A stretch of 64,000 nucleotides of DNA, taken from NCBI GenBank assembly GCA_021397845.1, contig CM038040.1, positions 65,313,466-65,377,465 on the forward strand, read 5' to 3'. This document shows, one piece after another, positions 55,599 to 64,000 of the stretch. The stretch is from Areca catechu. Taxonomy: Eukaryota > Streptophyta > Magnoliopsida > Arecales > Arecaceae. The position numbers and the translations under genes are program-made. Positions within the stretch are counted from its first letter, which is position 1. Every line of letters starts with the position of its first letter. Under the pieces are notes generated by a model, which had not been told where the DNA came from, made no database searches, and saw only the letters and a program-made list of their open reading frames with translations.

Positions 55599-57188
55599 AT
55601 TGATTCCAGAAATAATTTTGATGATTACAAAATATTGGAGCATGAATTCTATACTAATACTTTTTAAATATTTAAGAATATTTTTGTAAAAAGCTTTTCA
55701 ATGCATAACCTTTAATTAAAAATTCTATAGAATATTGGAATAGTTAGCGAGTTCATTTGTATCAATGATAATCTCTTTAAGAACTCTATGTAACAATTGG
55801 AATGTATGTGTTCAGCTCTTAAATTTTTAAAAATATTTTTAAATATAGAAAATTCTTTTGTACTTATTAAGTTTTCTTAGATGCTTTGAAAGATTTTTGT
55901 ATCATGGAAAGAATAGAGAAGCTATCTTTTGTATTTCAAATAATATGTATATTTCTATAAATTCTTAGAATCACTTGGAAGATACTTGGAAGGCATTTGA
56001 AAGCTTTAAGGAGCAAAATCTTTTCAAAGTCTTGAAATTTTGGGGTTCAGGTTGCAAGAGCCGACTTGTACTAGAAGAGCCAACTCTGGCATGGCACACT
56101 CACTGATACAGTTCAAAAGAGCTGACTCCTGTTTTGGCAAGCCTTCTCTCTCAAATAGGTAGAAATCTAATTTTCTGGATACTGTGAAAATAAGCTGACT
56201 CCTATTCTGCAAGCTTTTTCTCTCAAGAAGGATAGAAAGTAAGTTTTTGAAGACTATTCAGAAGAGATGTCTCTTGTTCTATGAGCTTTCTATCTTAGAG
56301 AGATAGAAACTTAATTTTCTAGACACTACTAATTTGAGCCGACTCCTCTACTACAAGATAATTCTTATTCCATGGATTGCAACAGTATCGGCTAGTTCTA
56401 GAACTTATAGAATTCGATTTTCAAGATTCTTAATGGCTATTTCTTGGTTTCCAATGGCTATAAATTGTTAGAAATGACTTTAAACATATGAAAAAATATT
56501 TGGAAAGATATAAATTCTTGGATTGAAGTCAAAAGAAAAATACACTTGAAAAAGAATTTGAGTATTCATTCTAATCATTGAGAATAAAGAAAATATTCTG
56601 TGTAGTCATTGAAAACTTAAGAGAAACTCAACTTCATTCCACCTAACTACTTGAAGCATTAAGTGATGATTGAAGAGGGCATTGAAAAGCAACTTTTGAA
56701 ACCTTTAAGCAACTATATATCAAGCTTCAACTGCAACAATCAGCTCTTTTTAGAGTTTATTTTCTGTTGCTCTAATTTCATACTTTTGAGTTATTGTTTG
56801 TTTCAGTAGAGAGCTAAAATTTTGAATTGGATTTGGGTTTTGATTGGTGATCCTTGAAAAATCAATTGAATTGTTTGTAAGCCTGTAAAATAAATATTGT
56901 ATTTGGGTTTTGGATTGTGATGCCGAATAAAAAATTTGGTTGTATTCTTGTGAAAATATAGTAAAAATTCTAAGAGATCCTTGGATAGTGGAGCAGGAGT
57001 TGGGATTACTCCGAACCATTATAAATTTATTATATTTTTGTGATTGTTTATCTCTTTTACTCTCTCATTTTACTTTCATAAATCATACTACACTTGGTTA
57101 GAATTCGATTAAAGTTTTAAAGGCATAAACTTATTTTATTTTTCAAAAATCTAATTTATCTCCTTTTGGATTTTCGGTCTGGGCAGTA
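55599..57188 (+). repeat. Copia-D 5' LTR (about 1590 bp)
   Basis: Starts with a decayed TATTGATTCCAG and shares TTTTGATGATTACAAAATATTGGAGCATG with the copia-A LTR start (TTTTGATGATAACTAAACATTGGAGCATG-like). Ends GGGCAGTA, a decayed GGGCAACA. The shared box near 56984-57022 reads GGAGTTGGGATTACTCCGAA, then CCATTATAAATT. Box relics GAGCCGACTT, GAGCCAACTC and GAGCTGACTC at 56058, 56077 and 56119 (intervals 19 and 42) are what is left of a copia-A-like array; further relics lie at 56192 and 56336. Confidence 0.8.
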
Positions 57189-57190
57189 AG

Positions 57191-57203
57191 TGGTATTAGA
57201 GCC
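57191..57203 (+). other. Primer binding site of copia-D
   Basis: TGGTATTAGAGCC, two bases after the LTR end, matches the initiator methionine tRNA primer site (TGGTATCAGAGC) of plant copia elements with one change. Confidence 0.9.
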
Positions 57204-57245
57204 ACGTCTCAGTATTGCTAATCTAATGATTAGGAGAAAAGATTA

Positions 57246-58860
57246 TGACAACCCATATGAGCACTTCACTAGCCGAAGAACAATCCAGTAACAGACCTCT
57301 ACTTTCCAATGACACCCATTACATATATTAGAAGGCTGGAATGTGAATCTATATTTAAGCCATAGATTTTCAATTATGAAGAGTGATCATAAAAGGTCCT
57401 TACATATCTACTAAAATGATTAATGGCATAGACATTCCAAAATCGAGAGACGAATGGATTGATCATGACATGAAGATGGCTGAAATAAATATAAAAGCCA
57501 TGAACCTCTTGTATTGTGCACTTGACCCCATTGAATTTAACCAAGTTTTTACTTTCAATTCTGCAAAGAAAATTTAGGATGTACTTCAAGTCATTCATGA
57601 AGGCACAAACCAAGTTAAGAATTAAAAAATTAACTTGCTCATGTACAATTATAAATTATTCAAAATGGAATCCACTGAAAACATTTCTAAAATATTTATA
57701 AGGTTTACAGATATTATTAACGGTCTCAAAAGTTTAGGACATACTCTAACAGTGATTTGGTGGATAAAATCTTTTGATTACTATCGAATAAATGGGATAC
57801 AAAAGTCACTATAATTTAGAAAGCTAAGGATATCAACAACTTACCATTGGAAGAGCTTCTTGGATTCTTAATGATGTATGAACTTAATATAAAGTGCTAC
57901 AGCAATGATGAAGGAAAGAAAAAGAAAATAATAGTTTTCAAAGTTTCAACTGAAGGAGAAAAGAAAGAAGAAGAGGAAAGCTCCTCATCTGAAGAAGATT
58001 TAGGAGATGATGATATGTCCCTTATGATAAGAAGGTTTAGGAGATTCATGGGCAAGGGTAGATCAAAGTTTAGAAAGAGATACTTGGCTAAGGAATACAA
58101 AGTAAGGAAAAATATAAATAGAAGGATAAGGATCAACAACCCATATATTATGAATGAAAAAAATTGGAACATTATCGATCAGACTATCTTATGTTGAAAG
58201 AGAGCCATAAGAAGAGCAAGAAAAAGAAAGCTATGGTTTTAACATAAAGCGACAGTAACAAATCAGGCTCCAATGAAGAGAAAGAGTAAATAAAGTCTAC
58301 TAATCTATGCCTAATGGCTTTAGAAGATGAGGTTTGTTCTGAATCTAATATTAAATTTATTTTTCATGAATTACATACAGTTTTTTTTTATTTGCTTGCT
58401 AAATTCAAGAAAGCTGGTTTAAAAAATAAAGCTCTCAAGCAATCAAATAATACTTTACTTAAAAAAAGGAGGCCTTAAAAAAAAATGATGCTTTGTAAAA
58501 AAGAAATGGACATTCTACTTCAAAGAAACAAAGCATTGAAAAAGGAAAAGATGAATCTATTGAGAAAAACAAAAGTTTGCAAGAAGAAAACAAAAAAATT
58601 TGCAAAAAGAAGTAGAAGACTAAGACCTTTTGTTGATAAGCTAACATTAAGCTCTAATATACTAGAGCTAATACTTAAGAACCAAAGAAAAATGAACAAT
58701 AAAGATGGAATTAGATACAACTCAAGATTTAATAACAAATATTCAGCAAATAGATCTTCTACATCTAACAAAGAGCAAAAATATAATATTATTTATTTTT
58801 GCTATAATGGAACTGCACACAAAGCTTATGAGTGTAGCCTAAGAAAGAAAAATAAAAATA
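57246..58860 (+). pseudogene. gag of copia-D, broken
   Basis: ATGACAACCCATATGAGCAC at 57246 opens MTTHMSTSLAEEQSSN, with a stop soon after. Later blocks in shifted frames match the UBN2-type copia gag: IPKSRDEWIDHDMKMAEINI (about 57439), FIRFTDIINGLKSLGHTL (about 57695), LPLEELLGFLMMYELNIK (57844 on), an acidic stretch (EEEESSSSEEDLGDDD), a Lys-rich region and CYNGTAHKAYEC near 58800-58836, a zinc knuckle whose second Cys is lost. Forms the particle core in live elements. Confidence 0.8.
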
Positions 58861-60587
58861 AAGTTAAAAAAAACTGGATTTCTAAAAGAACCATGATGAC
58901 TAACTCCAAAAGATTCAAGAAAGCTTGGATACCAAAAAACCTTATTTGATTTATTTTGTAGGGATGTCTTGCAGTCCAAGGATCTAAAAGAAGATGGTCC
59001 TTGGATAATGGTTGTTCAAGGCATATAACATGTAATAAAGAATAATTCTTCATCTTAGAAATAAAAGAAGGTGGCATTGTAACAATTGGAGATAATGATA
59101 AAGGAAGAATAATTGGTATTGGTAAGATCAAAATCATCATTTCAATATTCAATGAAAATATATTGCTAGTAGATAAGTTGAAACATAATTTATTAAGTAT
59201 TAGTCAATTATATAATAAATAGTTCAAAGTATGAATCTTTAATGTTCATAGTTACTAGTTTTTTTGATTCAAGCATTAAATTTACAGGACATAGACTTAA
59301 AAACATATACATGATAGGCTTAAATGATCTAACCATGAAGAGTAGTATAAGTCTAGTGGCAATGAATACTAAAATCAAGAAAACTAGTTGACTTCGGTAT
59401 AGAAGACTTGGACATGTGCTAGCATGTATACTTTATCTAAATTAATCTCTAAAGACTTAGTTAAAAGTTTATCTAAATTAAATTTTGAAAATGATCATAT
59501 ATGTGATGCTTATCAATATGGTAAACAAACTAGGAAGAATTTTAAATTAAAAAATATTGTTTCAACATCTAGACCCTTAGAGCTAATATACATGGATTTA
59601 TTTGGACCAATTAGGACCACAAGCCTTAGAGATAAGAAATATGGACTTATGATAGTAGATAACATTTCTAGATTTACTTGAATATTATTTTTGGCACACA
59701 AAGATGAGGAATGCACTATTTTTCAGAAATTTTATAGAAAGGTTTCAAATTATAAAAATCTATCAATTATTTCAATAATAAGTAATCACAACATAGAATT
59801 TGAAAATTAATATTTTGAAGAATTTTGTCATGAGCATTGATCACAATCTTTCAGCTCCAAGAATACTACAATAAAATGGTGTTGTAGAGAGAAAGAACAG
59901 AACATTAGAAGAAATGGCCTGAGCAATGTTATGTGTGACAAAAATATAGTTTCAACTTCTAGACTTTTAAAACTAGCTACTACACATGGACTTATTTAGA
60001 TTTATTAAGATCATAAGTCTAAGAGAAAAGAAATATAGACTTGTGATAGTAAATAATTTCTCTTACTTGGATTTTATTTTTATCTCATAAAGATAAAGTA
60101 TTTATAGTATTTTTAAAGTTTTATTGAAAAGTTTTGAATTAAAAGAACTTATCAATTATTTCAATTCAAAGTAATTATGGAATTGAATTTGAAAATCAAA
60201 AATTTAAAAACTTTTGTAATAAAAATACAATTGAACATAATTTTTCTAGCTCAAGAACATCACAACAAAATGGTGTTGTTGAAAGAAAAATAAAATCTTA
60301 GAAGAGATAGCCTGAACCATATTATGTGAAGGCAATTTTCAAAATATTTTTGGTTTGAAGCTATTAATACTACTTGTTATATCTTGAACAGAGTTTTAAT
60401 TTATCCAATTTTAAAGAAAATCTCCTATAAACTTTGAAAAGGTAGAAAACCCAATATTAGCTACTTTCATATTTTGAATATTGTTGTTTTATTTTAAATA
60501 ATGGAAAAGATAATTTGAAAAAAATTGTTGTCAAGTCGAATGATTGTATCTTTCTTGGTTATTCCACATCCAGCAAGGCATATAGAG
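58861..60587 (+). pseudogene. pol 5' part of copia-D (protease, integrase), broken and partly duplicated
   Basis: Protease: RRWSLDNGCSRHITCNKE at about 58990-59043, where the usual DSG reads DNG. GAG-pre-integrase and zinc region: RRLGHVLA and LSKLNFENDHICDAYQYGKQ (one zinc Cys changed to Tyr). Integrase core: RPLELIYMDLFGPIRT, DKKYGLMIVDNISRFT (about 59570-59690), then NGVVERKN-like sequence at about 59878. A second, more diverged copy of the same core follows from about 59940 to 60330. The last recognisable part is CIFLGYSTSSKAYR (about 60547-60587), where the chromovirus LTR starts. Confidence 0.8.
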
Positions 60588-61554
60588 TGATGCGGAACTA
60601 TATATGCATGCAATTATTTTTCTTTGTATTTTTAAATATTAAGTTATAAGTTTTAATCCCGAAGATCAGACTAAGGAACGATGTAAAGAGTTCTATATGA
60701 AAATGAGAAGCTAAAAGCATGCATAACAGGACCTAATAAGCAATAGAAAAAGGGACTACCAAGGCTGAGAAGTCTCGGTTGGGCTAGTTCATCTCCAAAG
60801 GCTACTGGCAGGCAGAGGGGGTGTACTTGACAATGGTTGATGCGTCTGATACCGATCATATGTGAAGGGGTCGCTCTCACTCCCGGATGCGGCCTGAAAA
60901 ATCAAGCCAGAGACCCGCGGCTTCTCGGCTTTCTGCTCGGTGATCCGATTGCGGCCCGGTTAGAGTCGTTGGATTCGTAGAAGCCGAGGGACCTATAAAC
61001 AACCTTTCAGAGGTAAGGAAACAAAGCAAGGATGAAGTAGTAAAGGGAAAATAGCAAGGGGAAGAAGATTTTGAGGTTGGGTGGCTAAGGTTTGGAGAGC
61101 TAGATGGCGGCTGGAGACAGGGTGCAGAACACTAAGAAGAAGGAAGGGCTCACACAGAATCCCTTATAGCACACAGTAGGTAGCACATAGTAATTGGAGA
61201 AATTCAATATTATTTCATGATAAAAAGTTATTAAATCTTCATACAAGGGGTCCCTTATATAGAGTCATGAGACTTAGGGCTTAAGCAAAAGAAAACAAGG
61301 AAAATAAGAGGTGACCACTTTCTTCCTAAAGTGTGAGGCTGAATATATAGAAGAAAACACTCTCATGTCATACAAAATCTCTCCAAACAAGGTAGGTAGT
61401 GGACATCTAAAGAGGGGGACCACTTTTTTCCTAAGCAAGCTAGCATGAATCAAGGGATTCATGTTTATCTATTTTGACTTTTCTTCTTGTCATGTTGGCG
61501 TGTGGAGTTAGTGTGCTTGGGGTGTGGAAGGGATGTGCTGGCGTGTGGTCATCA
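60588..61554 (-). repeat. Chromovirus 3' LTR (967 bp)
   Basis: On the plus strand it starts TGATGCGGAAC and ends GGTCATCA, so ends are TGATG/CATCA. Just outside on the internal side the minus strand has GCATGAGGAGT, a weak polypurine tract. The right boundary is inferred from the TGATG symmetry and is less certain than the left, which is fixed by the break in copia-D. Confidence 0.65.
61251..61264 (-). promoter_or_regulatory. TATA box in the chromovirus LTR
   Basis: Minus strand CTCTATATAAGGGA, about 290 bases into the LTR, as expected for the U3/R border. Confidence 0.65.
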
Positions 61555-61887
61555 ACTCCTCATGCATGCGCCGACTTCATGATCCTCCAAGTAATCCTAG
61601 GTGGCAAAATTCAGGGTGTGACTGGGACTCCATGCGGCTACTGAGGTGGCATGCTGGGTGGTGTCCTTCACATGCTTGAGTCTTCTTTGACTGGGCTTGA
61701 CTCAAATAGACTCAATACAACTGGACATGCTTACAAGACTCGGAATATGATTAGCTCAATATGAGCTGACTTGACCAACTAATCCAAAACCATAATGGTA
61801 TGGATCAAATGCTACATACAGGACTCAATTAATAAAAATGACAACTCAAATAGGTTAAGCCCTTATTACAAATAGACTCAAACACTA

Positions 61888-62490
61888 CTATGTAATCCAT
61901 AGAGGGTTTAGAAATCTTTGTCTTATTCTGGTGCCTCTGGTGTCCCCACCAATTCTCCCGGGATGGGAGGAACTCGACCCTGTCGAGTAAGGATCACACT
62001 GGCTCACATATCTCTCGAGAAGGTCTGGGTTGGGGCGCTGTAAGTCCTCTCGAGAAATCCATGAATCATTCGACTCTGGCTTGCCTTGCCATCGAACCAG
62101 GTAGCGTTGATAGCCACGATCCCAGGTCATGATGGCTTGATCATCCAGGACACGCTCGATCCGTTCTCCTCTCTCAGGCCAATTTATTGACAGACACTCT
62201 AGGTTAGGGTCACTCACAATGGAAGGAGTAGGTCCAAAGGCCTCATTGGGTATCGCTGCCGGTTCCCTATACTCAACCAGGTTTGCGATATTGAAGGTAA
62301 AACTAATGCCCAAATCCAGAGGCAAATCTAACACATAGGCATTTGGTCCAACCCTATCTATCACTTTAAAAGGTCCGGCTCCATGAGCATGAATCTTCTT
62401 AACGGTCCCAGGTGGGAACCGCTCAGGCCTAAGCCTAATCATGATAGAATCCCCTACATCAAATTCCTTGGCCCTTCTTCGGGAATTAGC
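61888..62490 (-). pseudogene. C-terminal pol fragment with chromodomain
   Basis: Minus-strand frame entering from about 62490 (FDVGDSIMIRLRPERFPPG) to TAA 61888-61890. It contains the integrase C-terminal GPFKVIDRVGPNAYVLDLP and a chromodomain at about residues 100-150: ERVLDDQAIMTWDRGYQ, RYLVRWQGKPESNDSWIS. In chromoviruses this module follows integrase and directs insertion to particular chromatin. The frame itself is clean, but the rest of pol is missing upstream: sequence at 62500-62910 is non-coding. The clean frame may mean the deletion is recent or that the fragment is still used in trans-mobilised copies. Confidence 0.85.
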
Positions 62491-62914
62491 TAGTTTCTTT
62501 TAAAATTAGTGCAGGTGGTGAACATGCTGGGCACATGCAGACTCCTAACGGATGATGCAAAGGACTCAACTAACACCTAACAGACTTAACTATGCATTCC
62601 TATTGAAAGAAATTTTATTGAACTCTTTGGACCTAAACCTGAGAGATTATAGGTTCTCTAGGTTCGATCCTAGCTTGACATGCACATGAAAACTTACAAT
62701 GGGCTCATAGCAAATTCTATAGAGTATGCCAAAAGTAAGATGCAAACCTAACATGCATAATGAATGTATGCAGTATGCTAATCTCAACTAAATGCAATCT
62801 AAAGATCCTAGAAATGCTGGAGGTGTCTAGAAAGGGCAGAAAATAAGAAGTGGGTTCATAATCAGTCTGGTAGGGTAGGAAAAAAGGTTCAGGGTTAGGT
62901 GGATACAATAGAAT
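62491..62914. other. Non-coding filler replacing pol in the chromovirus
   Basis: AT-rich, no domain in any frame. The conserved pol should be here. Its origin is unknown. Confidence 0.6.
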
Positions 62915-63370
62915 TTAAGAAGGAGTGTTAGGGACTAATCCTAGACTAATGAGGCTAACCTTACGAAGTGGAGGTATATCTACAGGGTTTGAATAGTGGA
63001 AGGATGGGTTACTAATCTCAGGGAAGAGGTCCTTAATGGGAACTATAGGAGGGGGCTCATCCTGAGAGTACTGATTCAAAGAGATCAGGTCCTTAATAAA
63101 TTCTTCTGGTTCTTGTATTTTAGGACTAGACTCTGTAATTTGGCTCCCCTCTATGATTTCCTCTGGTAAGGTTCTTGCAGCAGTATCTAAGTTCTCCTCC
63201 TCTAATTGTTCTTCCACTATAGGTTCCTCTACTAGACTTAACTCATAGGTGGCCTCTTTAGATTTCTCAATGGACTCAGGAGTTTCTTTCTCTAAATTTT
63301 CAAGGGATTCATCCTCTTCAAAGTCCTCTCCTTCATATTCATCTACTAAACTAGGATCAGCCTCATACAT
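62915..63370 (-). CDS. Acidic frame between gag and the pol remnant
   Basis: A 151-residue open frame on the minus strand, MYEADPSLVDEYEGEDFEED, with about a quarter Glu/Asp, ending LISLGLVPNTPS. No catalytic motif of a protease is seen. It lies directly downstream of gag, where an acidic linker precedes protease in some chromoviruses. It is unusually clean compared with its surroundings. Role unknown. Confidence 0.5.
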   Translation of the reverse strand: MYEADPSLVDEYEGEDFEEDESLENLEKETPESIEKSKEATYELSLVEEPIVEEQLEEENLDTAARTLPEEIIEGSQITESSPKIQEPEEFIKDLISLNQYSQDEPPPIVPIKDLFPEISNPSFHYSNPVDIPPLRKVSLISLGLVPNTPS

Positions 63371-63519
63371 TTCTATCTCAGGATCATTAATGGGTTTTGG
63401 GGTTTTTTCCTTGCAAACTAATGGGATAGGAGTAGTAGGCTGGTCTAAAAGAAGTTGGCTAGGTTTGGACTTAGGTTCAAGGGAATTAACCTTATGGACT
63501 TAGATTGACTAAATATGAG

Positions 63520-64000
63520 TTCCCTCTGATTTGACTCAAATTCCAAGGCTCTGTGATAGGCTTCCTCTATGTCCTCTAGCTCACCTAAGTGTAGGGCACT
63601 AACTGGGCACTAGCTAGTAAAGTGGCCTGGTTTTCGACATTTAAAATAGGTTTTCTGGGGATTGGGACTCCTGTGGACCTCTACAGATTTTCCTCTATCA
63701 TCTCTACGGGTCAAAGGAGTACTAGGCTGGGGTCGACTCGAGTCAGGATGACTCAGAGTGGGTCAACTCGGATTAGGTCGGCTAGGGATGGGTCGGCTCT
63801 AGTGGGACTGGCTAGCTCCTAGATACTGACTAGGGTATCTAGTGGGCTCGGGTTTTCGGTAGATGGGCCCTCTCTGGAAATGCTCATAATCCCTAGCAAT
63901 CTGGTAGGCATTGTCCAAGTCCCTAACCTCTCTCATGTAGAGCTCCCTCTTAATATCATCTCTCAGGCCAGCCCTAAACCTAGACAGAACAACATCCTCG
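63520..64000 (-). pseudogene. gag of the chromovirus, C-terminal part
   Basis: From the window edge the minus strand reads LSRFRAGLRDDIKRELYMRE, VRDLDNAYQIARDYEHFQRG, a typical gypsy gag core end; then a Pro/Ser-rich linker (SRPIPSRPNPS) with stops, and YFKCRKPGHFTS, a stop, C: a CCHC knuckle whose first Cys is Tyr. The N-terminus is outside the window. Confidence 0.8.

Larger units (their letters stand above)
55599..60587 (+). mobile_element. Copia-D: SIRE-like Ty1/copia element, decayed and cut by a chromovirus
   Basis: 5' LTR, primer binding site, gag and the first part of pol (protease, integrase) are present. Homology stops at 60587 (ATAGAG) where the chromovirus LTR begins. The 3' half is outside the window or lost. 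Many stops; older than the chromovirus that interrupts it. Confidence 0.82.
60588..64000 (-). mobile_element. Chromovirus (Ty3/gypsy with chromodomain), minus strand, internally deleted, continues past window
   Basis: LTR at 60588-61554 (minus strand reads TGATGACCAC ... GTTCCGCATCA), chromodomain tail of pol at 61888-62442, acidic spacer 62915-63370, gag from about 63520 to beyond 64000. Reverse transcriptase and most of integrase are absent between gag and chromodomain, so it is non-autonomous. Inserted into copia-D at ATAGAG; the other target copy is outside the window. Confidence 0.8.

Noticed and set aside
1..64000. tRNA, rRNA, riboswitch or bacterial operon signals
   Set aside because: None seen on reading both strands; the tRNA-like boxes at 8411-8571 belong to a SINE.

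Overview
This window is plant nuclear DNA, most likely from a monocot. The basis is plant-type LTR retrotransposons, an En/Spm (CACTA) transposon with a TNP2 transposase, an Au-type SINE, an L1-type LINE with an RNase H domain, hAT, PIF/Harbinger-like and Mutator-like miniature elements, GT-AG introns and AT-rich intergenic DNA. The species cannot be named from the sequence. Almost everything here is nested, decayed mobile DNA. I see one plausible host gene (about 45.8-46.2 kb, frameshifted) and one captured host-gene exon (7.56-7.76 kb). There are no operons, rRNA genes, tRNA genes or CRISPR arrays.

Layout. 1-2806: 3' part of a SIRE-like Ty1/copia element (copia-A: late ORF tail, polypurine tract, 1749-bp LTR) inserted in the second gene of a CACTA element. 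2807-11070: that CACTA element (CACTA-1, transposase genes on the minus strand), with a captured host exon, a SINE, GC-rich tandem repeats, an array of palindromic subterminal boxes and a right terminus ending TAGTG. 11071-13450: minus-strand copia-B remnant (LTR plus RNase H end of pol). 13490-14480: pyrimidine-rich minisatellite and AT-rich DNA. 14481-25442: complete but dead Ty3/gypsy element of the Tat type (gypsy-1: RT-RNase H, second RNase H, integrase, then an antisense gene), with perfect GTACA target duplications. 25443-29184: AT-rich DNA, a GC-rich tract, a hAT miniature element and the subterminal end of a second CACTA-like element. 29185-32409: AT-rich DNA with degenerate long-period repeats. 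32410-44184: second Tat-type element (gypsy-2) with the same layout and its own antisense gene. 44841-45618: PIF-like MITE directly upstream of the host-like gene. 47405-48827: LTR of copia-C abutting a LINE (48828-53745). 54240-54614: Mutator-like MITE. 55599-60587: copia-D, interrupted by a minus-strand chromovirus (60588 to beyond the window end).

Three signals stand out. First, the LTRs of the related copia elements A and C carry arrays of short quasi-palindromic boxes centred on CCGAC or GTCGAC at a 20-22-bp pitch (two helical turns). Most variant boxes are what CpG deamination would produce. Second, both Tat elements carry, between pol and the 3' LTR, an antisense gene. Each has two short introns (74-91 bp) with the same phases (1 then 0), a Transposase_28-like first exon and a coiled-coil last exon, so it behaves like a real spliced gene that travelled with the lineage. 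Third, tandem arrays (46, 57, 61 and 72 bp) recur in the LTRs and post-pol regions of both Tat elements and explain why their LTRs differ in length. The elements share no pathway with each other. Their relation is nesting: copia-A in CACTA-1, chromovirus in copia-D, gypsy-1 and gypsy-2 in older AT-rich DNA.
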